Origin: Mangrovibacter phragmitis
GTDB taxonomy: Bacteria; Pseudomonadota; Gammaproteobacteria; Enterobacterales; Enterobacteriaceae
Reading direction: 5' to 3'
NCBI RefSeq assembly: GCF_001655675.1
Contig: NZ_LYRP01000012.1
Coordinates: 372,001-436,000, forward strand
Length of the DNA: 64,000 nt
A model generated the notes under the pieces. That model was not told the DNA's origin. It saw only the letters and a program-made list of their open reading frames with translations, and did not search any database. Of the stretch, positions 21,407 through 30,830 are shown piece after piece; position 1 is the stretch's first letter; each line of letters begins with the position of its first letter. The position numbers were made by a program, and so were the translations under genes.

Positions 21407-21538
21407 ATACCTTAATGTATATCCTGATAATACCAGTGATTTGTAGCTCACCAGGCTGCTGGGTTATTTGAGATGTGGACCATTCAGGAACACCAGAGTG
21501 CGTGTGGAAACACGCCTCACTTTATTTGGGACTGCGCT

Positions 21539-23581
21539 ATGACCAATCCATTACTTACCGATTTTACTCTTCCTCCGTTTTCTGCAATCAAGCCTGAACA
21601 TGTTGTGCCAGCCGTGACCGATGCACTGGATGCCTGCCGTGCCGCAGTTGAGCAGGTGGTGGCGCATGGCGCGCCCTGGACATGGGATAACCTGTGCCAG
21701 CCTCTGGCGGAAACCGATGACAGGCTGGGGCGGATTTTCTCACCGGTAAGCCACCTCAATTCGGTCAAAAACAGCCCGGAATTGCGTGCAGCATATGAAC
21801 AAACGCTGCCATTGTTATCCGAATACAGCACCTGGGTTGGGCAGCACGAAGGCCTGTACCAGGCGTATCGCAACCTGCGCGATGGCGAACATTACGCCAG
21901 CCTGAGCGTGGCACAGAAAAAAGCAGTGGATAACGCACTGCGAGACTTTGAATTGTCCGGTATTGGGCTGCCAAAAGACAAACAGAAACGCTATGGTGAG
22001 ATTGCAGCGCGGTTGTCTGAACTGGGTTCGCTCTACAGCAATAATGTGCTGGATGCCACCATGGGCTGGAGCAAACTGATTACCGATGAATCCCAACTGG
22101 CGGGGATGCCGGAAAGCGCAATGGCAGCCGCCAAAGCTCAGGCAGAAGCGAAAGAGCAGGAAGGCTGGTTACTGACGCTGGATATCCCGAGCTACCTGCC
22201 AGTAATGACCTATTGTGATAACGCAGCGTTACGTGAAGAGATGTACCGCGCTTATAGCACGCGTGCTTCTGACCAGGGGCCAAATGCCGGTAAGTGGGAT
22301 AACACGCCAGTCATGGAGGAGATCCTGGCGTTGCGCCACGAGCTGGCGGAGTTGCTGGGCTTTGGTAGTTATGCCGAGAAATCTCTGGCAACCAAAATGG
22401 CAGAAAACACCGGGCAGGTGCTGGATTTCCTGACCGATTTAGCCAAACGCGCGCGCCCACAAGGTGAAGCGGAACTGGCGCAATTGCGCGCTTTCGCCCG
22501 TGAGCATTATGGTGTGGATGAACTGAACCCGTGGGATCTCACCTGGTATGGCGAGAAGCAAAAACAGCACCTCTACAGTATCAGCGACGAACAGCTGCGC
22601 CCCTATTTTCCGGAGAGCAAGGCAGTAAATGGCCTGTTCGAAGTGGTAAAACGCATTTACGGCATTACCGCGAAAGAACGCCATGATGTGGACGTATGGA
22701 ACCCGGATGTACGTTTCTTCGAGCTCTATGATGAGCAGGGCGACCTGCGCGGCAGTTTCTATCTCGACCTGTATGCCCGTGAGCACAAACGGGGTGGCGC
22801 ATGGATGGATGACTGCGTGGGCCAGTTGCGTAAAGCCGACGGTTCGTTGCAAAAACCCGTTGCTTACCTGACCTGTAACTTTAACCGCCCGGTGAATGGC
22901 AAACCGGCACTGTTTACCCATGATGAAGTCACTACGTTGTTCCATGAGTTCGGGCACGGCCTGCACCATATGCTGACACGTATTGATACCGCGGGTGTTT
23001 CCGGAATCAACGGTGTGCCCTGGGATGCTGTTGAGCTGCCAAGCCAGTTTATGGAAAACTGGTGCTGGGAACCGGAAGCGCTGGCATTTATTTCTGGCCA
23101 TTACGAAACCGGCGAACCGCTGCCACAGTCTCTGCTGGATAAAATGCTGGCGGCGAAAAATTACCAGGCAGCAATGTTTATTCTGCGCCAGCTTGAGTTT
23201 GGCCTGTTTGATTTCCGCCTGCATGCTGAGTTTTCTCCGCAACAGGGGGCAAAAATTCTCGAAACACTGGCAGAAATCAAAAAACAGGTGGCTGTGGTGC
23301 CTTCTCCGGCGTGGGGGCGTTTCCCGCATGCCTTCAGCCATATCTTTGCTGGCGGCTATGCTGCGGGCTATTACAGCTACCTGTGGGCCGATGTCCTGGC
23401 AGCGGATGCGTTTTCCCGGTTCGAGGAAGAGGGTATTTTCAACCGTGAAACAGGCTTATCCTTCCTGGATAACATCTTAAGCCGTGGCGGTTCCGAAGAG
23501 CCGATGACACTGTTCAAACGCTTCCGTGGCCGTGAACCACAACTGGATGCCATGCTGCACCATTACGGCATTCAGGGCTGA
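21539..23581 (+). CDS. prlC: Oligopeptidase A PrlC (OpdA)
   Basis: Cytoplasmic M3-family zinc metallopeptidase of 680 residues that degrades peptides, including cleaved signal peptides. The zinc motif HEFGHGLHH is near 470, with the third ligand Glu following in the [10 protein letters not shown] region. The ATG at 21539 starting [17 protein letters not shown] gives the exact E. coli length; the open frame extends upstream to 21473 but those residues lack homology. rsmJ follows after eight bases and is probably co-transcribed from the heat-shock-like promoter. Confidence 0.96.
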   Translation: MTNPLLTDFTLPPFSAIKPEHVVPAVTDALDACRAAVEQVVAHGAPWTWDNLCQPLAETDDRLGRIFSPVSHLNSVKNSPELRAAYEQTLPLLSEYSTWVGQHEGLYQAYRNLRDGEHYASLSVAQKKAVDNALRDFELSGIGLPKDKQKRYGEIAARLSELGSLYSNNVLDATMGWSKLITDESQLAGMPESAMAAAKAQAEAKEQEGWLLTLDIPSYLPVMTYCDNAALREEMYRAYSTRASDQGPNAGKWDNTPVMEEILALRHELAELLGFGSYAEKSLATKMAENTGQVLDFLTDLAKRARPQGEAELAQLRAFAREHYGVDELNPWDLTWYGEKQKQHLYSISDEQLRPYFPESKAVNGLFEVVKRIYGITAKERHDVDVWNPDVRFFELYDEQGDLRGSFYLDLYAREHKRGGAWMDDCVGQLRKADGSLQKPVAYLTCNFNRPVNGKPALFTHDEVTTLFHEFGHGLHHMLTRIDTAGVSGINGVPWDAVELPSQFMENWCWEPEALAFISGHYETGEPLPQSLLDKMLAAKNYQAAMFILRQLEFGLFDFRLHAEFSPQQGAKILETLAEIKKQVAVVPSPAWGRFPHAFSHIFAGGYAAGYYSYLWADVLAADAFSRFEEEGIFNRETGLSFLDNILSRGGSEEPMTLFKRFRGREPQLDAMLHHYGIQG

Positions 23582-23589
23582 AGTTAACC

Positions 23590-24345
23590 GTGAACATATG
23601 TTTGTTAGCTGAAACAGGCGCCGATCCCGGCGCCTTATCTGTTCTGGCGGCGCGCTGGGGGCTAACCCACGATGAAAATAACGCCATGGCACTGGTACTG
23701 ACCGCTTCTCAACTGGAATTACGCAAGCGGGATGAGCCAAAGCTCGGTGGTATTTATGTCGACTTTGTCGCTGGCGCGATGGCTCACCGGCGCAAGTTTG
23801 GCGGTGGGCGAGGGGAAGCGGTTGTAAAGGCGGTTGGCGTGAAAGGCGAGTATTTACCTGATGTGGTGGATGCGACGGCAGGGCTTGGACGCGATGCCTT
23901 TGTGCTGGCCTCTGTAGGCTGCCATGTAAGGATGCTGGAACGTCATCCGGTAGTGGCCGCTTTACTGGAAGATGGCCTGAATCGTGGTTACCAGGACCCG
24001 GAAATTGGTGGCTGGCTGCGGGAACGGCTGGCACTGATTCACGGTTCGAGCCTGACAGCGCTGGAAGGGCTGGAACCCCGCCCGCAGGTGGTTTACCTCG
24101 ACCCGATGTATCCCCATAAGCAAAAAAGTGCGCTGGTGAAAAAAGAGATGCGGGTGTTTCAGTCACTGGTTGGGGCTGATGACGATGCTGATGCACTTCT
24201 GGCACCGGCACAACGCCTGGCAACTAAGCGGGTGGTCGTGAAACGCCCGGATTATGCACCGGCGCTGGCGGGTGTCGAAACCCGTTCGGCTATCACCACC
24301 AAAAACCACCGTTTTGATATTTACCCCGGCACACCACACGCCTGA
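23590..24345 (+). CDS. rsmJ: 16S rRNA (guanine1516-N2)-methyltransferase RsmJ
   Basis: A 251-residue SAM-dependent enzyme that methylates G1516 of 16S rRNA. Visible motifs are the SAM loop [11 protein letters not shown] near 96 and [11 protein letters not shown] near 157. GTG is the start codon here, giving [18 protein letters not shown], which aligns with the E. coli N-terminus. It is the second gene of the prlC operon and ends at a strong hairpin. Confidence 0.95.
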   Translation: MNICLLAETGADPGALSVLAARWGLTHDENNAMALVLTASQLELRKRDEPKLGGIYVDFVAGAMAHRRKFGGGRGEAVVKAVGVKGEYLPDVVDATAGLGRDAFVLASVGCHVRMLERHPVVAALLEDGLNRGYQDPEIGGWLRERLALIHGSSLTALEGLEPRPQVVYLDPMYPHKQKSALVKKEMRVFQSLVGADDDADALLAPAQRLATKRVVVKRPDYAPALAGVETRSAITTKNHRFDIYPGTPHA

Positions 24346-24351
24346 AATGAA

Positions 24352-24378
24352 ACACCCTTGCCGCGTTGGCAAGGGTGT
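24352..24378 (+). terminator. Terminator after rsmJ
   Basis: ACACCCTTGCC (24352-24362) pairs perfectly with GGCAAGGGTGT (24368-24378) across a 5-base loop, followed by GCTTTGTGTTT. It lies seven bases after the rsmJ stop, between convergent rsmJ and uspA. Confidence 0.8.
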
Positions 24379-24423
24379 GCTTTGTGTTTACCGCACAGAG
24401 TGCCTGCGCTGTGCTTACTGCTC

Positions 24424-24861
24424 TTATTCTTCGTCGTCGTCATTGAGCGGCACAATCAGCATATCAACATGAACCGTATTGATAAGCTGGCGCGCTGAAG
24501 ACATCAGTTTGCTCCAGAAGTCCTGATGATGGCCGCATACCACAAGGTCAACGTCATATTTACGAATGGCATCCACCAGAACCTGGCCCAGATCTCCACT
24601 ACCACTCAGGGTTTCAGTAATTGGGTAGTTTGCGCCCGTAGATAACTCTGTCAGTGCGTGATGGGTTTCTTCGGAGATACGTTTCTGCATATCACCCAGA
24701 TTCACATCAATAAGACCGGTATACAGGTCTGAATAGTTTACGTCGACGTGGATCAGCGAAATTTTCGCATTATATGGGCGGGCCATGGAGACCGCTTTTT
24801 CAACCAGAACTTTGCTTTCCGGGGAAAGATCTACCGCAATCAGAATATGTTTGTAAGCCAT
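24424..24861 (-). CDS. uspA: Universal stress protein UspA
   Basis: A small cytoplasmic stress protein (145 residues) induced by growth arrest and many stresses. It begins [20 protein letters not shown] and has the family's [15 protein letters not shown] in the second half. The ATG at 24861 follows AAGGAA; an in-frame ATG at 24897 would add 12 unmatched residues. The C-terminal acidic tail NDDDEE is typical. In E. coli dtpB lies between uspA and rsmJ; here the two are adjacent. Confidence 0.96.
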   Translation of the reverse strand: MAYKHILIAVDLSPESKVLVEKAVSMARPYNAKISLIHVDVNYSDLYTGLIDVNLGDMQKRISEETHHALTELSTGANYPITETLSGSGDLGQVLVDAIRKYDVDLVVCGHHQDFWSKLMSSARQLINTVHVDMLIVPLNDDDEE

Positions 24862-25009
24862 AATGTTATTCCTTCCATAAGCTGTCGATGAACACATGGA
24901 CAGGAGAACAACCCAGGCAATTTTGGTCTCCTGTGTGCCCGTATCAGCAAAGCTGGTTTACGGGAACGACTTCCAGCGTAATGACCTCAGGTACTGAATT
25001 CCTGTCTAC

Positions 25010-25036
25010 ATTATAGCGCGACAGGCGCGCAGTCAA
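25010..25036 (-). promoter_or_regulatory. uspA promoter
   Basis: On the minus strand TTGACT (25036-25031), a 15-base spacer and TATAAT (25015-25010) precede uspA by about 150 bases. The -10 is perfect and the spacer slightly short. Confidence 0.6.
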
Positions 25037-25124
25037 TTTGCGCCAGGTTGATATATAACAATCAATTACCTGTTTTGTGCAGTTGTTATCGGTTTGTTGT
25101 ATGGAAAAAAAAACCACCTGCGAC

Positions 25125-25131
25125 CTACACT
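25125..25131 (+). promoter_or_regulatory. uspB sigma-S-type -10 element
   Basis: CTACACT at 25125-25131 matches the CTAYACT form of sigma-S -10 boxes. E. coli uspB is known to depend on sigma-S. The 396-base uspA-uspB gap otherwise holds only the uspA promoter. Confidence 0.5.
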
Positions 25132-25257
25132 ATTTAATAAGGCAAGCCGATAAACTTATTATGGCTGGGTGCCTTTAGCTCACTGACCCTTTTGCTGACT
25201 GTCTGTTTTGGGGAGCGATGTTATCCGGAGTGGCCGGAAAATCGCCGGGGAGGATGT

Positions 25258-25593
25258 ATGATCAGCACCATTGCGTTGTTTTGGGCGTTGTGTGTCGTAT
25301 GTGTCATCAATATGGCGCGTTACTTCTCATCGTTACGTGCGTTACTGGTGGTGCTACGAGGTTGTGATCCTTTACTGTATCAGTATGTCGATGGTGGTGG
25401 CTTTTTCACATCACATGGTCAACCCAGCAAACAAATGCGCCTGGTAAGATACATTTATGCTAAGCGGTATTCAGACCATCATGATGATGAATTTATTCGC
25501 CGTTGTGAACGTGTGCGGCGCCAGTTCATTCTGACAAGTTCATTGTGTGGGTTAGTGATTGTGAGCCTGGTGGGCCTGGCTATCTGGCACTGA
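25258..25593 (+). CDS. uspB: Universal stress protein B UspB
   Basis: A 111-residue inner membrane protein needed for ethanol resistance in stationary phase in E. coli. It has a membrane span at each end, [17 protein letters not shown] and [16 protein letters not shown], with a basic middle. GGAGG directly before the ATG at 25258 fixes the start; the frame is open further upstream to 25192 without support. It is divergent from uspA and convergent with pitA, as in E. coli. Confidence 0.95.
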   Translation: MISTIALFWALCVVCVINMARYFSSLRALLVVLRGCDPLLYQYVDGGGFFTSHGQPSKQMRLVRYIYAKRYSDHHDDEFIRRCERVRRQFILTSSLCGLVIVSLVGLAIWH

Positions 25594-25626
25594 GCTGAAT
25601 GGAATGTGCGCTGAAAAGGTAAGATT

Positions 25627-25653
25627 AAGCGGGCCTTACAGCCCGCTTATGGT
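25627..25653. repeat. 27-bp hairpin repeat, copy 1
   Basis: AAGCGGGC and GCCCGCTT form an 8-bp stem around CTTACA, followed by ATGGT. The 27-base unit recurs at 25790-25816 with one change. It lies after the uspB stop and may end that transcript. Confidence 0.75.
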
Positions 25654-25743
25654 CGATGACAATCCTCACTTTCGCACAGAACCAGAGGGTGTCACCCAAT
25701 CAAAAACAAGGAAAATCAATTCATTGATTTTCGGCTACTCACT

Positions 25744-25779
25744 AAAAAGAAGGGAAAACCACGTTTTTCCCTTCTTTTT
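25744..25779. terminator. Bidirectional terminator between uspB and pitA
   Basis: AAAAAGAAGGGAAAA (25744-25758) pairs perfectly with TTTTCCCTTCTTTTT (25765-25779). A/T runs on both flanks let it work on either strand, which suits convergent uspB and pitA. Confidence 0.85.
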
Positions 25780-25789
25780 CATCAATATG

Positions 25790-25816
25790 AAGCGGGCTTT
25801 ACAGCCCGCTTATGGT
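25790..25816. repeat. 27-bp hairpin repeat, copy 2
   Basis: Second copy of the unit at 25627, identical at 26 of 27 positions (one C to T next to the loop) and in the same orientation. It sits just before the pitA stop, on the far side of the terminator. Confidence 0.75.
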
Positions 25817-25828
25817 GAAATTTGCAAA

Positions 25829-27322
25829 TCAGATCAGGTGCAATGACAACCAGTACAGGCAGCCGGAAAGCAGAATGGCAGCAGGAAGAGTAAATATCCA
25901 TGCCATCAGAATGCTTTTAACCGTGCGGCTTTGTAACCCGCCGCCATCAACCAGCATGGTACCGGCCACAGAAGACGACAACACATGGGTGGTGGACACT
26001 GGCATGCCGGTGTAGCTGGCAATACCGATAGAAACCGCAGCAGTCATCTGTGCAGACATCCCTTGTGCGTAAGTCATGCCTTTCTTACCAATTTTCTCAC
26101 CAATAGTGGTGGCAACGCGGCGCCAGCCAATCATCGTACCGATACCCAGGGCCAGCGCAACCGCCATAATAATCCAGATGGGCGCGTATTCGATGGTGCT
26201 CAGCATGTCGCCTTTGAGTTTCTTGAGGTACCGTTTATCGTCGGAGTTGGTTTCCGGCAGATTAGCGACTTTGTCTGTCGTATCGGCAATACACAGCATC
26301 ATACGGCGTAAATGACTGCGTTGCTCCAGGCTCAACTTTTCATAGCTGTCGAGGTTGGCTAACAGGCCTTTGGCAGTATCCAGCGCAAACACAGCACGGC
26401 TGGCATCGCAATGGAACTCATGCGCTTCACCCGGAACGGGTGCCAGGTTAGCCGGTGGCGACATATCAATGACATGTTTAACTGCTTCACCATGCTGCTG
26501 GAAATAGAGTTCGACGTTCGTCACGGCATCCCGTGTGCGGGTAATGTCGTAACCTGTTGAACTCATGTTTACCACGAAACCGGCGGGTGCCACGCCAATT
26601 AATACCAGCATAATCAGCCCGATACCTTTCTGCCCGTCATTCGCGCCGTGGGAGAAGCTGACACCAATGGCAGAAACAATCAGGGCAATACGCGTCCAGA
26701 ATGGCGGCCTTTTTTTACCATCCTGTTTTTCGCGCTCAGCAGGTGTTAAGTGGACGCGACGGCGTTTTTTGGTGCCGTTCCAGTAGCGGCGCAACAGATA
26801 CACCAGTCCACCCGCCAGCACCATGCCGACAATCGGAGAAACGATTAGAGAGGCAAAAATATTGATGACTTTTGGAATGTTGAGTGCTTCCACGACGGAT
26901 GTGCCAGTCATCAGGGCGTTCGTCAGGGCGATACCGATGATAGCGCCAATCAGCGTATGAGAACTGGAGGCCGGCAAACCAAAGTACCAGGTGCCAAGGT
27001 TCCAGATAATGGCGGCAAGCAACATGGAAAACACCATGGCAAGACCGTGTGCGGAACCGACATTCAACAATAAGTCTGTTGGCAGCATGTGAACGATGGC
27101 ATACGCAACACTCAGCCCGCCCAACAGGACACCGAAGAAGTTAAATACAGCAGCCATTACAACAGCCAGTTGTGAGCGCATCGCACGCGTATAAATGACG
27201 GTAGCGACAGCGTTTGCTGTATCGTGAAAACCATTGATGGCTTCGTAGAACAACACAAAAGCCAGTGCGAGAACCAATAACAACCCGGTATGCAAATCCA
27301 GGTCTGCAAAGAGATGTAGCAT
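25829..27322 (-). CDS. pitA: Low-affinity inorganic phosphate transporter PitA
   Basis: Inner membrane symporter of 497 residues carrying metal-phosphate complexes with protons. The two Pit signatures are visible: [18 protein letters not shown] near 31-48 and, in the C-terminal half, [20 protein letters not shown]. Ten or so membrane spans flank a soluble central loop (about 190-380). The sequence and order pitA-uspB match E. coli. Confidence 0.97.
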   Translation of the reverse strand: MLHLFADLDLHTGLLLVLALAFVLFYEAINGFHDTANAVATVIYTRAMRSQLAVVMAAVFNFFGVLLGGLSVAYAIVHMLPTDLLLNVGSAHGLAMVFSMLLAAIIWNLGTWYFGLPASSSHTLIGAIIGIALTNALMTGTSVVEALNIPKVINIFASLIVSPIVGMVLAGGLVYLLRRYWNGTKKRRRVHLTPAEREKQDGKKRPPFWTRIALIVSAIGVSFSHGANDGQKGIGLIMLVLIGVAPAGFVVNMSSTGYDITRTRDAVTNVELYFQQHGEAVKHVIDMSPPANLAPVPGEAHEFHCDASRAVFALDTAKGLLANLDSYEKLSLEQRSHLRRMMLCIADTTDKVANLPETNSDDKRYLKKLKGDMLSTIEYAPIWIIMAVALALGIGTMIGWRRVATTIGEKIGKKGMTYAQGMSAQMTAAVSIGIASYTGMPVSTTHVLSSSVAGTMLVDGGGLQSRTVKSILMAWIFTLPAAILLSGCLYWLSLHLI

Positions 27323-27547
27323 AGACGTTAAGCCATTCTGTGGACATGAACGCGGCGCATTATCCAGGACAACTGCGCCGGGGGCAAAGTGAAAATAGAC
27401 TTTTTTTGATTTAAATTGCGTCGCTTTTCTTACTGATTGTCATTAATTTGTAATAATTCAATGGGATACCTGAAAGATTGGCTTTTGTGCTGGTGTGATT
27501 CACGGACTATCTTTACAATTCGCCGCCAGATAAAACAGGGGGAAAGT

Positions 27548-28738
27548 GTGGAACAATTCGATGTGGTGGTGATTGGCGCGGGTGCGGCCGGGTTATTTTG
27601 TGCGGCACAGGCCGGGCAGGCGGGTTTGCGCGTCATGGTACTGGACAACGGGAAAAAACCAGGCAGAAAAATTCTTATGTCTGGTGGTGGTCGTTGCAAC
27701 TTTACTAACCTTTATATCGAACCTGCGGCCTATTTGAGCTCAAACCCTCATTTTTGCAAATCTGCCCTGGCACGCTATACCCAATGGGATTTTATCGACA
27801 TGGTTTCCCGCCATGGTATTGCCTGGCATGAAAAAACACTGGGACAGTTGTTTTGTGATGATTCAGCAGAACAAATTGTCACCATGTTGATGGACGAGTG
27901 CCAGCAGGGTAACGTGACATTGCGGTTGCGTAGCGAAGTGTTAACTATTGAGCGCAATGAGCAGGGCTATACGTTGCAGCTTAATGGCGCGGAAATTCAC
28001 GCTAACAAGCTGGTGATTGCCAGTGGCGGCTTGTCTATGCCCGGTCTGGGCGCCTCACCTTTTGGCTATAAAGTGGCTGAGCAGTTTGGCCTCCCCGTAT
28101 TACCTACCCGGGCAGGCCTGGTACCATTCACGCTGCATAAACCCTTGCTGGAACAGTTGCAAACGTTGTCAGGTGTATCGCTACCCGCCATTGTCACCGC
28201 TCAGGATGGCACCCAATTTCGTGAAAATATTCTGTTCACACACCGTGGCATGTCTGGCCCGGCAGTACTGCAAATTTCCAGTTACTGGCGGGCAGGTGAG
28301 CCGGTTGTGGTTAACCTGGCTCCAGATGGTGGCGTGGATGCGTTACTGGACGAACAACGCCAGGCACACCCGAACCAGAGCCTGAAAAACACCCTGGCCT
28401 TGTTATTGCCTAAGCGGTTAATTGAGGTGCTGATGTCTCTGGGATTCGTGCCAGATGTCACTCTGAAACAGCTTAACGCTCGCCAGCAGGCTGACCTGGT
28501 TGCACGCCTGTCACAGTGGGAGGTGGTGCCAAATGGCACAGAAGGCTACCGCACTGCCGAAGTGACGCTTGGCGGTGTCGATACCCATGCGCTTTCTTCC
28601 CGGACCATGGAAGCCCGCACGGTGCCAGGGCTCTATTTTATTGGTGAAGTGGTTGATGTCACCGGCTGGCTGGGTGGTTACAACTTCCAGTGGGCCTGGA
28701 GCTCCGCCTGGGCGTGTGCTCAGGCGCTGGCTTCTTAA
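27548..28738 (+). CDS. yhiN: YhiN, FAD/NAD(P)-binding oxidoreductase (HI0933 family)
   Basis: Flavoprotein of 396 residues with an N-terminal dinucleotide fold (VVIGAGAAGLFCAAQAG) and the family motif KPGRKILMSGGGRCNFTN near 38-55, plus a C-terminal GWLGGYNFQWAWSSAW. I start it at the GTG at 27548, which follows GGGGAAA and aligns with the E. coli N-terminus MERFD; the open frame begins at 27437. The reaction is not established for the family. It is divergent from pitA and its stop overlaps that of the convergent flavoprotein gene by four bases. Confidence 0.92.
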   Translation: MEQFDVVVIGAGAAGLFCAAQAGQAGLRVMVLDNGKKPGRKILMSGGGRCNFTNLYIEPAAYLSSNPHFCKSALARYTQWDFIDMVSRHGIAWHEKTLGQLFCDDSAEQIVTMLMDECQQGNVTLRLRSEVLTIERNEQGYTLQLNGAEIHANKLVIASGGLSMPGLGASPFGYKVAEQFGLPVLPTRAGLVPFTLHKPLLEQLQTLSGVSLPAIVTAQDGTQFRENILFTHRGMSGPAVLQISSYWRAGEPVVVNLAPDGGVDALLDEQRQAHPNQSLKNTLALLLPKRLIEVLMSLGFVPDVTLKQLNARQQADLVARLSQWEVVPNGTEGYRTAEVTLGGVDTHALSSRTMEARTVPGLYFIGEVVDVTGWLGGYNFQWAWSSAWACAQALAS

Positions 28739-30822
28739 TCGCCCGGTGGCGTTGGAGCATGGTGATAAATACTGCCCGTCAGAAAATCAGGCCAGTTTTT
28801 TTCAAAGAACAGAGTACTAAGGTCCTCCAGTGGTCGCAGACCCTGCACTCTTACCCTGAAGTCGCCATCTAACCAGCGCACAACCAATTGTTGTTGCCTG
28901 TGTTGCGGGTTTTCCGCTAAAAAACGGTAGGCCGTCAGTGCTCCAGTACGAGCTGAAGGGACTTGATCGCCGTCAGGGGAGCAAAGCACCCGTGCTCCAC
29001 GGCTGCCACCACCCTGTTCAATATAGAAATTCAACGCGGTTAATAATGCTTCGCAAGCCAGAGCCATTTGCTGCCACTGGAAGCGCTGTGCGGTTTGGTT
29101 GGGATGTGTAATGGCGATGCCATGCTGAGTTATCTGTTCATTGAGACGCCTGGCCGCTGCCAGTGCTTCAGGAACCTGGTCTGTGTGGCAAATGAATCCG
29201 GCAACGTCGCTCATACGTTGTTGTATTTCTGTTTTAACGGCCTCAATAGTGGGGGCCTGCGACGTTGTGCTGTCACGCAGAATGGTATTGATGAGTGCCG
29301 ACACTTCGTTGGTGAAGCAGGAATCCGTTTTATTCCGGCTTGTCGCCTTAATGTGTTTGGCACAACGTAATCCAAAAACCTGGCCTGCATTCAGTGCAGC
29401 TCCGCCCGGGCGCGTCACGCCATGTGTACCTGCCGCCTCGCCAATGGCATAACACCCGGATAAAGACGTTTGCCCCCAGGTATCGACAGCAATACCACCA
29501 TTCATATGTTGGTGGTTAACGTTAAAAGCCAGTGGGTGCTTTGTCAGGTCATGACCATTGTGTTTGTACAATTCAATCGCCAGAGGGTTCATGTGTCGCA
29601 GGCGTTCGATGGGGAGTGCCAGGTTAGCGTCATTGTTTGTCAGGTACGCCCGGACATCGTCATCCAGGTCCTCCAGAGAGAAATCCGGCGAGCCTTCAAC
29701 AGGTAACGGGTTACGATTAAAGTCCATAAAGATGGTGTTGCCCTGTTGTGCTTCACTGTAAATTGCCAGATCAACCAGGCTGGAACCGAAATCCAGCATC
29801 CGGCTGGCGTGAACCGGCCATTGGTAGCCTTTACGGAAAATATTGGAAGCGAGTTCCCTGGTGGTGCGGTAATAGCGTGCAAGAAAGTTATGTTCCTGGC
29901 CCTGAGTATCTACGGAATAGATGTAGGGCATGCTTTGCATATAGGTGCCAGATAAGTTCCAGGGGAATTCATCACGGCGTGTCCCGATACCAAATTGATG
30001 CTCGGTGAGATTGACGGTTTCCAGCCCGGTAGCCAGTGCTAACCCCAGGGACCCAAAACAGCGCTTCGGATAAACACTGTCACGAAATAGTTCACCAGGC
30101 CCTCCAGCCGCAAGAACCACGGCACTGGCGCGTATTACACATAGTCCCCATGGGTTGTCCGGGCAACGCGCCCCTTTTACTATGGCGACAGCGCCCACAA
30201 TATGGCGGGATGCTCCTTCGCCTTCCGTCAGCAAGCGTATAACGGTTGCATGGTCGATAAAGAGGGTATTGAGTAAGATAGCCTCTTCTGCTAATACCTT
30301 GACCATCAACCGTGAAGTACGTGGCCCGCAGCTGGTGGCACGGCCAGCTTCGTCGTGATCTGTCTGGTAGCGTAAAACGGCACCGTAACGGTCTTCCGGT
30401 AATGGTAACCCAATGCTTTTCAAACCAATAAATGCTTCGATGGAACCAACCGCTTCGACATAAGCGGTATCTGCATCCATTGCACCACCCGCTCCTAACG
30501 CTCCCGCCAGCTTAACAAAGTCATCACCATGAAAACTGGTGGATGCCGTGTGCAGTGTCTGCTTATCTGAGCCCGAGCAGGCAGACGTTCCCCAAAACAA
30601 GGTTTGTGTGGCGACAACAACATCTGTTTTTCTGCGACGCAGTTCAACGGCGGCACGCAGGCCAGCCGCGCCACTGCCGATAACCAACGCCTCATGGCTA
30701 TAAAGAGGAATGGAATAACCAGCAATATCCAGTGTGAGTGACGGGTTTGCTGCAGCCACATGCCGTGGCATCGTGACATCCGTTAAAGGTGTCAGGATGG
30801 ATTGAGAGAGGGTCGTTGCCAT
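28735..30822 (-). CDS. FAD-binding fumarate reductase/succinate dehydrogenase-type flavoprotein
   Basis: A 695-residue flavoprotein and the last gene of a five-gene operon. The N-terminal FAD fold is ALVIGSGAAGLRAAVELRRR near 45-64, and the family's C-terminal FAD loop is AAGTHGVTRPGGAALNAGQV around 470. It belongs with FrdA, SdhA, AprA and similar subunits, but no iron-sulfur or membrane anchor gene accompanies it and there is no signal peptide, so it probably works as a soluble oxidoreductase. AGAGG precedes its ATG eight bases after the MFS gene. The substrate is unknown; the neighbours suggest a sugar-like or glycosylated compound. Confidence 0.8.
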   Translation of the reverse strand: MATTLSQSILTPLTDVTMPRHVAAANPSLTLDIAGYSIPLYSHEALVIGSGAAGLRAAVELRRRKTDVVVATQTLFWGTSACSGSDKQTLHTASTSFHGDDFVKLAGALGAGGAMDADTAYVEAVGSIEAFIGLKSIGLPLPEDRYGAVLRYQTDHDEAGRATSCGPRTSRLMVKVLAEEAILLNTLFIDHATVIRLLTEGEGASRHIVGAVAIVKGARCPDNPWGLCVIRASAVVLAAGGPGELFRDSVYPKRCFGSLGLALATGLETVNLTEHQFGIGTRRDEFPWNLSGTYMQSMPYIYSVDTQGQEHNFLARYYRTTRELASNIFRKGYQWPVHASRMLDFGSSLVDLAIYSEAQQGNTIFMDFNRNPLPVEGSPDFSLEDLDDDVRAYLTNNDANLALPIERLRHMNPLAIELYKHNGHDLTKHPLAFNVNHQHMNGGIAVDTWGQTSLSGCYAIGEAAGTHGVTRPGGAALNAGQVFGLRCAKHIKATSRNKTDSCFTNEVSALINTILRDSTTSQAPTIEAVKTEIQQRMSDVAGFICHTDQVPEALAAARRLNEQITQHGIAITHPNQTAQRFQWQQMALACEALLTALNFYIEQGGGSRGARVLCSPDGDQVPSARTGALTAYRFLAENPQHRQQQLVVRWLDGDFRVRVQGLRPLEDLSTLFFEKNWPDFLTGSIYHHAPTPPGD

Positions 30823-30830
30823 ATTTGCCT

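Noticed and set aside
21473-21538. Longer N-terminus for PrlC from 21473
   Set aside because: The added 22 residues do not look like the family, and the start at 21539 gives the exact E. coli length.
25627-25816. REP/BIME element
   Set aside because: The unit does not match the GCCGGATGCG-type REP consensus.
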